From: Ryuthela nishihirai
Lineage: Eukaryota > Arthropoda > Arachnida > Araneae > Heptathelidae
Reading direction: 5' to 3'
NCBI GenBank assembly: GCA_038380435.1
Contig: JAWZYU010000019.1
Coordinates: 34,559,801-34,623,800, forward strand
Length of the DNA stretch: 64,000 nucleotides
A program made the translations under genes and the position numbers. The notes beneath the pieces were generated by a model that saw nothing but the letters and a program-made list of their open reading frames with translations, did not search any database and was not told the origin of the DNA. Numbering within the stretch: position 1 is the stretch's first letter; every line of letters begins with the position of its first letter. Positions 21,691 to 33,775 of the stretch are shown here, in pieces.

Positions 21691-22735
21691 TCTTCCGTGT
21701 GGCTTTTTAAGTTTTCTAAGCAGAATTGTGTCTTCTTCCGGTGTTCTCCGAGGAGATAGTAGAAAAGCAGCGAGAGAAATGGAGAGTCAGAGGCAAAGGA
21801 GAGAAAATCTGAAAGCTTCCACAATAGCCAGGAAAACTACCAATTATATTGCCTCGTGTCCAGCCCTGTATCTGGAAAGAAATAAATAGTATAAGAGTGT
21901 AATAAAGAATGTAATAAAGAAATAAAGAGTGTAAGTAACGCAATCGAGCCAGAAAAAATAAAAGGGGAACCGACAAAGGCACTGGATTTCCATTGCAGTA
22001 AAATATAACCCAGTCCGCTTTTCAGATCTTCAAAATAATTCTTGAAAGAAGTGTGAAATATGCTCAAGTTTAATAATTTTTGTCTTCATTACTTCTCGGG
22101 AGGGGGGACACGGTTTTCTTCCCTCCTCATCCCCCGTTCCTGTCCTGCTCACATGCCTTAAGATGAAGAAACATAATGGTTCAATTTATTCCAACACGAG
22201 CATCGAAATGGAAATTCTTGTTAAACTGTTCAACCATCATAAAACTGATACCCGTCTAACAAATTTACATAGTTTGTTTTAAAACTAAATACAATAACTG
22301 GTTTCCAAGGCTGTAAGCGTTCAGAAACTTTTTGTTCTATTCTTCATCGTCATTCACATCGCTTTCCATCCAGAAACCCACCAAGTGCGTTACAAATGCG
22401 TTTCTTTCTACTCCATTTGATTTACTTCTTCCGAGTCTCCTATAATCTACCAAATTGTGGTCGTTGAATGGCCGCTCAACGACCAAGCGCTCAATGAACA
22501 ACTCGTGCGACAACATAATTCGAAGTCAGTAATCAAAGATATTTTACGATGTCTTCACCTCTGATCTCGCTTAGAGGTTAGTGACTATTCAATGATCTAA
22601 AACTGGTTGCAACTAGTAGATCTGGATTTTTGTTTTTCTACGGAATGTAAATGTATTTAAATATTCATTTCGAATTGGCTTTTTATTTGAATAAATTTTA
22701 AAAAAAGCTTGAAGGATGGCGAAGTTCTGAAAGAA
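21691..22735. other. no clear feature; short AATAAAGA duplications
   Basis: Around 21880-21935, GTAATAAAGAATGTAATAAAG forms a short simple repeat. Otherwise nothing recognised. Confidence 0.4.
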
Positions 22736-22739
22736 GATG

Positions 22740-24300
22740 AGGTGAAAAATCTTCTTTTACCATGAATTTGCCTTTGAATGCTCTTTTCTCTTCTACATGT
22801 CATTCGACTATCTTTGATCGAAATTACTTCTTCTTCTATACGCAACAAGGGTAGCATTTTTAATATTTTTCTTTGAAAAGACAGAATTAAAATGTTGCTT
22901 TTATATGTTACTGACCAGCCTTTAAATTCGCCTCTTTTTTTCCTATAAGCCATCAAGCAGTGTTTCCTTTTTCTATATGTCAATGAATTGCTCTACCACA
23001 GTAGTCACTTTCCCTTCTACATGCCATTGAACACTATTTTAATTCACAGATAGCATTATCATTGATCTCCTCTTCTACTATATACCACCTAGTTCTTTTC
23101 TTTCCGCAAAATTTCCCGCCCTGCTACGGTCAGTAGGGGACACCGATGGGCTTCGAAAGGCCACCGTCCGTCGGATGGGATGTTAAGCCGTGGCACGTGT
23201 GCGGGAGAGACATACCCTGTGCACGTTAAATTACACGCTGAATGGCCTTGACGGGAGGCTATCATCTGTCTCCCAACAGCTGTCCAGTGGGTCCCCTTCC
23301 CCAACCTTCTCTGAGCCTTCGGGGTCCTTGTGACCAAAGGCCCATGGTGTGCCAAAAAGTGCCGCTCAGAGGTAAAACAACCCAACCCAACCCTTCTTTT
23401 CTATTTACTACTGAATTCACCTCTTTCCCTTCCATATGTCACTGGAGAGGGTTTTAATTCACCTCCTCTTCATATGCCATTATACGGGCTTTCAATTCTT
23501 CTCCTCATTTTTATACATCACTGAAATGAATTCTCCTTCTCTTCATATGCGACTACATAGCCTTAGAATTTATTTCCTCCTCTTCATGTATCACTACATA
23601 GTCTCTGAATTCACCTCCTTCTCTTCATGTATCACTACATAGTCTCTGAATTCACCCCCTTCTCTTCATGTATCACTGCATAGTCTCTGAATTCACCTCC
23701 TCCTCTTCATATATCACTACATAGTCTCTGAATTCACCTCCTTCTCTTCATATATCACTACATAGTTTCTGAATTCACCTCCTTCTCTTCGTACAGCACT
23801 ACATAATCTCTGAATTCACCTCCTCCTCTGCATAAGTTATCACACTATACTGCCTTTAAATTTATCGCCTCATCTTCATATAGCTCTACATAGCCTTTAA
23901 ATTTAACTTCTAATTTTCATATATCACTACGTAGCCTTAATTCTCCTCCTTTTTATATTCCACTATACAACCTTTGAATTTGCTTACTTATCTTCATATA
24001 TCATTACATAGCCTCTGAATTCATCTCTGCCACTATTTGTCCTATGAATTCATCTCTGCCACTATTTGTCCTATGAATTCATTTCATTATCGCCATATAT
24101 CTTTAAGTAGCCTCTGAATTCTCCTCCTCCTCTTCATACACCATTATACAGGTTTCGAATTTACCTCGTTATCTTCATAATATCACTATATAGCCTTTGA
24201 ATTCACCTCCCGCCTTCTATGCTCTACTGTATAGTCTTTGAATTCACCTCCTTTATCTCCATAGACCCCTCTACAGTTGACAATTCACCCCTTCTGTATA
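22740..24300. repeat. long minisatellite, 41-bp unit, interrupted by a SINE
   Basis: In the clean core, TCTCTGAATTCACC recurs at 23602, 23643, 23684, 23725, 23766 and 23807: exactly 41 bp each. The rest of the unit is a TCCTTCTCTTCATATATCAC block and CATAGT. Units become more diverged towards both ends (22740-23090 and 23840-24300). A 5'-truncated SINE-A lies inside at 23102-23393. The sequence is stop-rich in the relevant frames and not coding. Confidence 0.88.
23102..23393 (+). repeat. SINE-A, 5'-truncated, inside the 41-bp minisatellite
   Basis: Starts after the tRNA head (TTCCGCAAAATTTCCCGCC region) and ends AAAACAACCCAACCCAACCC. Flanked by the direct repeat TTCTTTTCT at 23093-23101 and 23394-23402. 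Confidence 0.88.
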
Positions 24301-25789
24301 TCGCTGGATATTGGTAAGTGTTGATTACAAGAAATTAATCCTACCTAATGCGATGAAACAGCTGAAGTCATTGTCTCATTGTTCTAGAGTTTATTAGCTG
24401 CACTTCTCCTTTAGTAAAATGATAAAAAGAACTGAAGAGAATAAATTCATAAGACCGGAAAGTCATATCTCTAATCTGCGTATAAAGCCAACTTCTTATA
24501 TGGTGTCTTATAACGTATAATTGTGTCGTCTATTACGCTTCTTGTCCTTATACGTAGTATTCGAGTAACGGAAGTCCAGTGCCGATTGTGTGCTGTGAAA
24601 GGCACGATAATTCCCAAAACACCTGCAGTCTTCGGTACGTTCATTGTATTTCTGCGCTTGACATGTTCGTGAGCTCACAGTTATACAGACGTGACGATGC
24701 AGTGGGAACGTGATTGTTCAACGTAACTGCTCACTTTGAAACCATGCGAATTCTGCACGTGATCTTAGCTCTGATGATCACCAAACTCCCCGTTAAATGG
24801 GGGGAACCTAATTCACATTTAAGATTAAAAATCATATGCATTTTTTTACGTCTCTATTCTATAGTATATTTAGCACTTGAATTAATGGAAATGAATAGAA
24901 CAGTCAGTTTTTTTTTTTTATTATTGTTGTTTATGTGTGTGGGGGCTTAGCATTTAGTATCATTGCTACTAGGAGTTTTCTTTATAGGCTGTCGGGATTT
25001 CAAAATCCCGTTTTGAAAATGCCTATTTTATCGTAGCCTGGGGTGGCTACTCACCCCCAATTCAAAAATCAAAAGTTATTATATCTTTCAAAGTATGTAA
25101 GTAGTGAGTTGTTGAGACTTCGAAGTAACATTGATAATAAAAATTCGTTATAAAAAATGTAAAGTTTTTTCTTTACTCATTAAAACAGATATTTCTTTAT
25201 AATGAAACAGTTTCTATTTTCAGTTTTGCAAAATATGCAAATAATCAAGCCACAAACGGTTTTAAATTGTCGCAGTTCTTCATACCATAGATAAGAGCTG
25301 TAAAATTACCGAGCGCCAAGAAATTTCATTATGACGCTTATTTTTCAGCCTTACTTCATTACACTTTTGATAGCGAAAATCTTCTATCTCGAGCTCCTAA
25401 ACTGCTAGCTCTTTAAGTCTCAGGAAATTTTCTGGCTCCTAACTCCATAAACAATTTTTCGAGCCCTCCCATAGCTCATGCAACTATGGAAGTATTTAAT
25501 TTCTTTTTTCTTCTGCGCCTTCTCTTTCGGCTCTGTTTTTTTTTGCTGTTGTTTTCGTTCCTTTGTTTTTGCATTTTTCGTTCTTTCACTTTTTTCCTTA
25601 GTATTTTTATTGCTTTTATACTGGGGTATCAATAATCTGTTCCTTTTATTCATGCTTATTTCACTTCCTTGTGTATCACGTTTCCTGGCTTGCTTTATTC
25701 GTAATCTTGTTTTTCGCTCCTTCGTTTACTGTTATATCTGGATATTTTGTCCTTGAAATTTTCGATTTTTATTATCGTACTATTTTGTC
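24301..25789. other. no clear feature
   Basis: AT-rich, with T-rich stretches around 25500-25600. Open frames at 24714-24950 and 25478-25756 are hydrophobic only because of T-rich DNA and lack motifs. Confidence 0.4.
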
Positions 25790-26118
25790 ACGTCGTAACT
25801 TTGGGCATGTTTCTATCTAAAAACGCTAGATACAATCGTTTCACATACAAAATGCTAATCGAATTGTGGACTTCACCAGAAAAATTACTAGGCATAGTTA
25901 CTCTCCTCATCAGATAAACTACCCAGTTGCAGTCCTCAATAGAAAAGCTACTGGACACAATCATGTCCTCATCAGATAAATGCTTGACAGAATCGTAGTC
26001 TTCATCAGAAAAAGTACTTATCACATTTGTGATCTCGATGTTGAATTAAAGAGCCTATTGGGTAAAGAAACACAGAAAAAAGCCTGCTCGAATTATAAAT
26101 ATTTAGATATTTGAGTTC
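25790..26118. repeat. diverged minisatellite, about 32-bp unit (left part)
   Basis: CATCAGATAAACTAC, CAATAGAAAAGCTACTGG, CATCAGATAAATGCTTGAC and CATCAGAAAAAGTACT recur at 30-33 bp spacing. Related phrases (AAGAAAAACTACTGGATAAA; CCTCGTCATAAAGCC) continue at 26640-26770, beyond the hAT-type insertion. Confidence 0.6.
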
Positions 26119-26126
26119 GTGTAGAC

Positions 26127-26579
26127 CAGTGTCTCGCAAACGTTTTTACTCTGCGGCACACTGAATCTAATTTTTTTTCCGCGGCACACTGAATCTAATT
26201 TTTTTTCCGCGGCACACCAAAAAACGAATAAAAGCAAACTCTATATAATCGTCATTATATTTGCGCTTTGTTGAAGTCATCAGCCTGGTTTTACTTGAAG
26301 ATTTGCTCTCGTTCTTTAATTCATAACTCGGTGTTTGTTTTAAATATTTGACCATTCTATGGCTTGAAATAATCAAAAATTAATACCAAAATTTGGAAAA
26401 GCTTGATAAATACTTACAAGATCCCAGTTGATAAAATCTGAAAGATTTTTATTAAAGCACATCGATAGCACGTCGATATTAAAGCACGTCGATAACCCAA
26501 GTCAAGTCAAAATGAAATCTTTGGAATATCTTAGTGTCAATTTGAAAATCTCTCGCGGCACACAGTTTGCGAGACACTG
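26127..26579. mobile_element. hAT-type non-autonomous element, perfect 8-bp TSD
   Basis: Ends are CAGTGTCTCGCAAAC at 26127 and GTTTGCGAGACACTG at 26579: 15-bp perfect inverted repeats. The flanking duplication is GTGTAGAC at 26119-26126 and 26580-26587. The 8-bp duplication and CA-start ends fit hAT elements. The 453-bp interior has no transposase. A block with GCGGCACACTGAATCTAA followed by a T run is tandemly duplicated at about 26153-26212. Confidence 0.92.
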
Positions 26580-26587
26580 GTGTAGAC

Positions 26588-26775
26588 GTAAACGTGATCG
26601 GTTTCTATCTCTAAGTGAAGACTATTCGACATTTTAATTTTTTGTGACACACACAAGAAAAACTACTGGATAAAATTTCTGTGCTCACAAAAAAAAAACA
26701 ATTAGACAAATCTTGTACCCTCACTAGGAAAAAAAATATCATATTTGCGGTCCTCGTCATAAAGCCAATTCTGAC
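26588..26775. repeat. minisatellite, about 32-bp unit (right part)
   Basis: Continuation of the array at 25790-26118 on the far side of the hAT-type element. The phrases are more diverged. Confidence 0.45.
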
Positions 26776-26779
26776 TCTT

Positions 26780-27897
26780 TTTTTTCTTTCGTTCTAACAC
26801 ATAGGATTTCGGGAAGTATATACATGTGCACAATCAAAATTTTTATTTCCTGGCATATGTTTTCATTAATTAACTAAATGAAAGCACCTTTTTATAACTG
26901 TCTAGAATTTAGATTTTAAAGTTTCTTTCTTAAGTTTTGGAAAATAAATTAAATCAATCTATCAATTAAAATATCTCATTATCTAATACCTCTTTCATCA
27001 CAAAGTTCATCGTGAGGATATTTTGCAGTTGTTCAACAATCCTTCTTGATTTTTTTCAAACGCCATAAAAATTCTCAGTCTGTTTCCATTATCTGTTCTT
27101 TTTATGACAATGAAAAACTGATCAGAGCAAAAACTGGTTCCGATAAAAAAAAAATACTCCGACGTTCTTGTTCGAATGTTTGACCCTGCGATTTACTAAC
27201 GGTAATGTTATTTAAATTCATATATTCAAGATTTTATATTGAAAATGTGAAGACATAATGGATCCGTGGACAAAAATAATAAACGGAAGAATGCCAACTG
27301 ATCTGTCAACAATGGCAATTAATACCATGAGGTTTTGAAAAAGGATATATTCTTATTTATTGAACGATTTTTCACAGTAATAAACAAGTATCGACATTTT
27401 CTTAAAACCCTTACATATTACATCATATAAAAGAATGAATATGAGACGAAAGATAAAAATGTAGAAATTTCTATTGTTTTAAAATATTAGGTAAACAGAT
27501 GTCATAATAAAAATTATTCCTATCATCAAATAATACTTAAATACCGAATTGGCACATATTACATTGAATTGAATTGGCACTATACCGAATTGGCACATAC
27601 GTAAAATTAAAGGATATCCAACATTGTTTACTTAGTGAGATGGTATATAAAGAATTTCATCGTCGGTCAGGTCATTTAAGCCTTTTTTAGCAAATTTCAG
27701 CTGAATACATGTTAAAGTGACTAAGTTATTAAGTGTTACACACCAAGTGAGGAATTATCGTTTTATAATTGCCCTATCAAAATATTAGGACATTTCCGTG
27801 TTATATCATGGGAATCTAACTTTGAAGCTCTATAACATCGAAAATATTCATTAACTAAAAAAATGTGAAGATAAAGATCATATTCAAATCTATTTGA
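26780..27897. other. no clear feature
   Basis: AT-rich. The phrase TACCGAATTGGCACATA occurs at about 27542 and 27581 in a short local duplication. Confidence 0.45.
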
Positions 27898-27905
27898 ATC
27901 TGAAT

Positions 27906-28120
27906 CAGGGGTTCTCAACGTGGGGTACGCGGTAAAATTTTTTGAGGTACGACTTGAGAGCTTAGAAGTCGCTAGATCTAGAAACAAAGTCGATAAGTTG
28001 ACATTATTATACTATAACTATAGTTTTATTAATATAATGGATTTAGTTAATATAATGGATACGCCAGTTGCATACACATTTCCAGGGGGTGCGTGAAGTA
28101 TAAAAGGTTGAGAACCCCTG
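27906..28120. mobile_element. hAT-type MITE, 215 bp
   Basis: Starts CAGGGGTTCTCAACG and ends GTTGAGAACCCCTG. The flanking 8-bp duplication has one mismatch: ATCTGAAT (27898-27905) and ATCTAAAT (28121-28128). The end sequence is typical of non-autonomous hAT elements. No coding capacity. Confidence 0.9.
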
Positions 28121-28128
28121 ATCTAAAT

Positions 28129-29681
28129 ATTCAACATTATTATAGTAATAGCCTGGGTCAAGGACGTACCCTGGTGAGGGGGGACCAACAGGTACCCAAA
28201 TCTGTTCGTCTTAAACGAAATCTCAAACTTGTCTACTTGTTTTAAAATCAAAGCAAAGATCTGTATATTTTTAGTTACTCCATGTTATATGCCCAACACT
28301 AAAAATTGATTTAAAAAATTAACTATAAAATTTTATCACATGTCAAATATCATTTTAACCTTGTCCAGTGGGATATTTTAGTAATTGGGAAGCCCTACTC
28401 AGATCTTATTCTGGGACCCCCTCCCCCCCCCCCCCCCGAATCAAAAACAAAATCCTGGGTACAGTCCTGAGCTACAACTCATAATTTCTTCCTTGCATCG
28501 GCTACCATTTAAGCCCAGGCTACTACAGAAGCCCAGGATGCAAATTAAATTTAAACTAGCTGAGACCTATATAATTATTGCACGGAGTTTTTCCTAATAC
28601 TTTATGAACATTTATTACATCAATTTATTGATGTGTAATTACATCAGTTTCTCGGGACAGTTGAAGGTTAATGGGGGAAGTGAGACAGGTTTGTGGGACA
28701 GTTCTGCAGATTACAAGATGTCAGGTATCACTAAGACCCGACCACCATTTACAAATTCTGAGCTATTACCAAGCTACTATTTAGGCCTTGCTTGGCATTT
28801 AACGTGTCATTACAAAGGTGCTACAAATTGCCGTTTTAAAATTTACCACATCAAAATTCGTACTGGAGCAACTTAATATTTTTGTGCGGCATCCGCTTCT
28901 TAAGAAGGAACTAGAAAAATTTTATTTGGTTGTTTTCCACATCGTAATAATTGAATGATTTTGAAAGTTTGAATTGTTGATATCGTATGAAATTAAACAC
29001 AGCTTATGAAGAGATATTTTATCACGCGAATAACAGTCAAAATAGTAAATAACTACCTTGAAATATTTATACATAACTCCAAGATAGATTTAAAACGCAT
29101 TTTTTTTTCAATGAAGTAAATTTCCTTTAGACACTTAACAATTTGATAATCATTTGTGTTTGACTTGCAGATCAATGAGACCTGGATTCGAATCCTGGAT
29201 AATGCATAGTTTTTCGTATACGCATCACTTTGAAAAACTCTTTCTTTCATTACAATAAAATTGCCTCGCTAAATTCAAGTACAAGGTATTGCCTTTTACC
29301 CGTCAGAGCTTTTCTGGGCTGGAATAGCATTAGATAAATTGGAAAGTCATGCATTCATCATTAAAGTGATCGAATTAGAAAGGCACTCCTCTTGTGGAAT
29401 TTTCACCAAGAAATCTTCCCCCATTTACGAAACGTTACTAATCATTTCTGATTCGCATGTAAATTTAATTTTAAAAGAATATTGTGTAAATAGGTATACC
29501 TAGATATTTATTTCTTATTTTTCGCAATTGAGCTCTAGCAGATTTGATTTGTGTAACAAATTAAACTTTAGATTTTAACCCTAGTTTGGGACATGGCTAT
29601 GAATATTTCCGTCTTCTTATTCATATCTACATTGGGCTTATCTCCCCAGGGTTGGAAACGAGAATCATATTCAAAAGGTTG
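28129..29681. other. unclassified dispersed-repeat pieces, otherwise featureless
   Basis: A C run (about 15) lies at 28424-28438. The phrases CCTGAGCTACAACTCATAAT and AAGCCCAGGCTACTAC around 28465-28525 recur in altered form at about 28765-28785, 29755-29785, 29880-29950 and 55290-55320. An unidentified dispersed repeat is therefore present. Bases 29160-29250 contain a B-box-like GGATTCGAATCCTGG of a decayed tRNA-derived SINE. Confidence 0.4.
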
Positions 29682-29906
29682 GCTTTTCAAAAGGAGATTT
29701 GCAACAAAAGGGGGTATTTATTTTTTTTATTTTAATCTTTGTATATACCGTAAATGTTCAAATAGTTCCCTGAGCTACAATTTTTCCCGAAATTAAAATT
29801 ATATGTATATGGTTCACTTTTCAAAAGGAGATTTGCAACAAAATAATCTCTGCACATACTGTAAATATTTAAATAGTTGCCTGGGCTACAATTTACAATT
29901 TCTTGC
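29682..29906. repeat. tandem duplication, about 134-bp unit
   Basis: CTTTTCAAAAGGAGATTTGC occurs at about 29683 and 29817. Each is followed by a CATA(T)ACTGTAAAT and AAATAGTTGCCTGRGCTACA block. The unit includes the CCTGAGCTACA dispersed repeat noted elsewhere. Confidence 0.7.
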
Positions 29907-31901
29907 CTATATCCTTCTACACCTTGAGTTCAGACTACTATTTAAGCTGAACCGTTAAGATTTGTATCGCAAAGATATATTCACAGACATTTTAGCTTAT
30001 TATGTAAGAGATAATATCGAATCAACAGGAATGAATTTCGTGGAAAATTTAGTGGAACAAAAAAGGGGACTATTTTATATTTTTGAACTATAATCTTCAC
30101 TGAGAATTTTCTACATTATTTAACTTTGCAAATATTAAGTTTTTTGTTAAAATAATTTCTAATTTGTTGCTTACTTTCCGATTAATGTAATTTTTTCTAA
30201 AATTCAACCCTTTAATATTAACATTAATTAAAATTTTAAACTAGCAACTTTAAAATTAAACATATCTCTTTTCAAGAGAAACATCCATTTTGAAAATAAA
30301 TATGTATATATTTCGTTTATATAAAAATTCATTCATTTAACAGCACAGCAAATACTATTTAAATACGAAATCAGCTAAACCTTCTTTGCATGTACTTTTA
30401 TCTTAGGTAAAAAATTGAAGAGTAAATCATACTATACTGAATCTTCATAATCATACAATATGAAAAAGTTAAATTAGCGTAATCATAGGAAAGAGACGAA
30501 ATCAGGGAAAGTTCTTTGGAAAATGCTGGAATCCTTATATAAAAATTTCAAACCTAACGAAAATATTTTTTTGTGTGTTTGTGAGAGAGAAGAAAGAGAC
30601 GCTTTCAATGATAAAGATTCATAGTGAGGAAACACTTATGAGCGAACTCTTTATTACATGAGATATAATTGAACTTAGGACCGTATCTAGGAAAGAGGAG
30701 AGAGTATGCACCTCCCTAGACAATCTTAATAATCGTAAAAAATATTAAATATGCGTATTTGCAAGAATATTTATTAAAATACCATTAAAATGCAGAGACA
30801 AATAGGTGTTTATATATATAGCAGAATGTGGCGAGACTAATATCTGAAAAAGTAACGGAGCTGCGTTCTGGTAGTTTACAGTTCAATCCAGTCATTTGCA
30901 GTTCAATTCGACTAATTATCCCCATAGCCTTCTCTTTCTCCCTATAGTGCTTTTTTCTGTAAAGTTGGGCTTGATGGTGAAACATTAAAAACTAGTTCTA
31001 AATAGGCGGGGGGGGGGGGGGGAAATCAGGCAATTTGACGAGAGCGTTAACATTAACTCTCGCCACTGTTTTTCCAGGAGACTAGAGTCTGAATAATTAA
31101 TTTGCTTATTAAAATGATAGTAGTTATGAAAACGACTCTATTGAACCATATAATAAATTTAAATAATATTTTTTTTAAAAGGTGCTTACTACTACACAAA
31201 GAAGGAGAAAACATAGAAGTTCTATTGGACTTGTCCTGGTTTCCCACACGACACGTTAACACATATACAAGAATATGCCTTTTAGATTAGTAGTAGCCAG
31301 GTACTCTAATCACTATAGCAGATACGGATTGTAAAACGTATAAATGTTACATGAATAATATATTTATCATATATGCAATATTTATATCATTTCGAAAATG
31401 TATATAACTGCTGGAATTTAGAATTAAAAATATAGCATATTATAAAAAATTACCGGACACTCCCATGTTATAATAATGAAAAGCCCTATTCAAAGCTTCC
31501 TAACTTTAAAAATAAGCTTTTTATGAAAAATAAAAGAATGTTACTGGAGATAAATTGTAGCTTTCTCTCAAATCTCTCTCAATTTCTATTTTCGTCAATA
31601 TACGTTGAATATTAAAGAATTATGGAAGCTGAAACTTTGAACTGTAACTTTTGTTATTCAATTTCAAAGGATATAACACAATGGTTACAATAATCGTTCA
31701 TTAAGATAAATGTAATATTTCAAATTTGTTTAACAATTTTTTTAAGTTTTCATCAATTTGGGTCAATATGTTTTTAGGATGAGTGACAGCGGCGTCTACT
31801 GTTAAATGTTGGAGCTTCAATTACATTTTAAAGATTTCAGTGAGATATTCAATTAATGTTTATTGACATCTTTCCGTACAGAAGATTATTTTCAAATTTA
31901 G
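29907..31901. other. no recognisable feature; one poly-G run
   Basis: Very AT-rich 2 kb. A run of about 16 G lies at 31007-31022. No coding signal. Confidence 0.45.
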
Positions 31902-31991
31902 GGAGCTGTGACTCTTTCTTTCCATTTCCATAACATCAAAGTGCCCGAGTACTTTGATGTTATGCGAATGGAAAGAAATAGTCAAAGCTCC
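31902..31991. repeat. 90-bp hairpin (short foldback repeat)
   Basis: Arms of about 41 bp: GGAGCTGTGACTCTTTCTTT on the left and the complement of AAAGAAATAGTCAAAGCTCC on the right, with a loop around GCCCGAG. About 90 % of arm positions pair. It sits about 290 bp downstream of the Gr-like gene stop. It could be a tiny MITE. Confidence 0.8.
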
Positions 31992-32279
31992 ATAACTTTA
32001 TATAATAATAGTGAAATTATAGAAATATAGTGCATGTCGATTTACCTATTACAACTACCATTACAAAAAATTTAAATATTGCAATTTTTAAAGTTATTAT
32101 TCATTACAAAATTTCAATGCTTTAAATATTTCAAAACGCCATTTTTGACTCTGTTGCTCTATTTGGCAAAAGTTGCTACAGCGACCAAAAGACTGCAAAA
32201 ATTAGGTTTCCCTAAAATGTTTAGACTAGTAAAAGCAGACGATGCTACAACAGCAATGATATCAGGAATGGACATTCAG

Positions 32280-33425
32280 TCAGATCGTTTCTCTGTAGAG
32301 TTGCACGATAAACAACAAATAGGTACCGATAACTCCAAGAACTGTCAATATAAGACTTCTGTTCAGGGCAAAAAACTTTCCAGCTGTAAGACTGGTCGTT
32401 AGGGTGGACACTATCTTCAATAACAGCATCGTTCTTTGGTTAAAAGCAAAATCCGGCACCGGAGTAGAGTACGAGAGAGTGGCCACCAGCACGACGGATC
32501 TTCTGGACTCGTCTGAAATTTGAGATCCCCAGAGCGACAGACAAAACAGTTGTAGAGCGTCAAAAATTATTTCCAGAGCCACCAAGGTCAGAGAAATCGG
32601 CCAGGATTCCCCCCAATTCTCCATCAAATAGCTATAAACTTCACAGCAGATGCGGATGATTATTTTTGCGATCCACATGAATATCACCGTGGAAAACACG
32701 TCATCGGTTTGTTGTACTAGTTTGCAAAAGCAAACGTATCTTTTCCCGATAGCGTGCAATATAAAGAAATCTTTTTCTTCTTCCAGAATGGCTTTTGTTA
32801 TGTCGCTTGCTATGTCAGCAAACTGTTGCTTCAGCGTGAAACAGAAATAACAGAAGAGGAGGACTTGAACTGTCGGAACGGCGTAGGTGAAGAAGCCGTA
32901 CAGCAGAGTGTCTATGTAGGAAATCCAATTAAAGCAGACTGCCCAACGGGATAAACTGTCCAAACCAGCAAGTGTTGCATTATCTATCGGCAGATCTGAT
33001 CTCCAGACTGTAAACTCTGCTATGTTTACAGCATTATACGTTACAAAATGCAAAACAAATATAACAGCTAGACACTGCAATTGACGAGGAAAATATTTAC
33101 GGCCATGAAATTCATTCTTTTGCAGCTTCTGTATCGAGAATAAGATACTCTTCAGCTTCCTATGGCGACAAAAGATGACATCAGTGACCAATGTGGAAGT
33201 GAGAACGTCTGCAGATGCGACAATCAAGTAGCCAACTTTCTTGGTCACAAACAAATGGGAAAAGTAACACGCGCAATAAACATGGAGAGTCAACACAACG
33301 ATCACTCGCCAGCATTCTGCCAAGTACTTACACTTCCTGGTTCTTATACCTGCTTCTAAGGAAGGAGAAACACCACACAACACGAGACAATTTTTTAGAA
33401 TTCTGGGGAGGTGATGAGAATCCAT
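32280..33425 (-). CDS. gustatory receptor-like seven-transmembrane protein
   Basis: Intact frame of 381 codons with ATG at 33425 and TGA at 32282-32280. Hydrophobic segments lie at about residues 40-60, 63-84, 114-137, 163-197, 243-264, 276-300 and 357-377, as expected for seven spans. Near the C-terminus, FFALNRSLILTVLGVIGTYL runs into LFIVQ. This gives the family signature TY-x5-Q at residues 368-375. The length is normal for Grs (about 350-450). Family knowledge: Grs are ligand-gated cation channels of sensory neurons with the N-terminus inside. The ligand cannot be read from sequence. No intron is needed and no disabling change is seen. The N-terminus is plausible but an upstream exon is not excluded. 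A decayed odorant/gustatory-family paralogue is the main alternative label. Confidence 0.85.
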   Translation of the reverse strand: MDSHHLPRILKNCLVLCGVSPSLEAGIRTRKCKYLAECWRVIVVLTLHVYCACYFSHLFVTKKVGYLIVASADVLTSTLVTDVIFCRHRKLKSILFSIQKLQKNEFHGRKYFPRQLQCLAVIFVLHFVTYNAVNIAEFTVWRSDLPIDNATLAGLDSLSRWAVCFNWISYIDTLLYGFFTYAVPTVQVLLFCYFCFTLKQQFADIASDITKAILEEEKDFFILHAIGKRYVCFCKLVQQTDDVFSTVIFMWIAKIIIRICCEVYSYLMENWGESWPISLTLVALEIIFDALQLFCLSLWGSQISDESRRSVVLVATLSYSTPVPDFAFNQRTMLLLKIVSTLTTSLTAGKFFALNRSLILTVLGVIGTYLLFIVQLYRETI

Positions 33426-33775
33426 ATCCTGCCACCTCTGTTACTGAGCATATATTAATCCTCTTCATCTACTTGAAATGGTTATGTACATGAAACTTAA
33501 TAAATATTTATAAGTTTCATTGATGCATTTGAATGATAATAAGAGAAAAAAGTTATTAAAAAAAGCGCAACAAAAAGCATTAATAAACATCAGTTTCATC
33601 TGTTGAAGGTCGGTCACTACAAAAAAGAAAGACTCACGACAATGGAAAGAGGTTTTAGAATTACAGTTTTGAAGAGTATTCATTGGACAAAATAATATAA
33701 CGATAGGTTTTTTCCTATGTAATCTTCATTTATTGTCAAGAATGGGAAAAAAAAAGTATCATTATACAGGAGAAT
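33426..33775. other. upstream region of the Gr-like gene, no clear promoter motif
   Basis: AT-rich. I see no confident TATA box or initiator. Confidence 0.4.

Noticed and set aside
23600..23830. CRISPR-like regularly spaced repeats
   Set aside because: Units are contiguous 41-bp tandem repeats without unique spacers. The genome is eukaryotic.
25478..25756. 92-codon hydrophobic plus frame as a membrane protein
   Set aside because: The hydrophobicity comes from T-rich codons (Phe, Leu). No start context, motif or support on splice signals.
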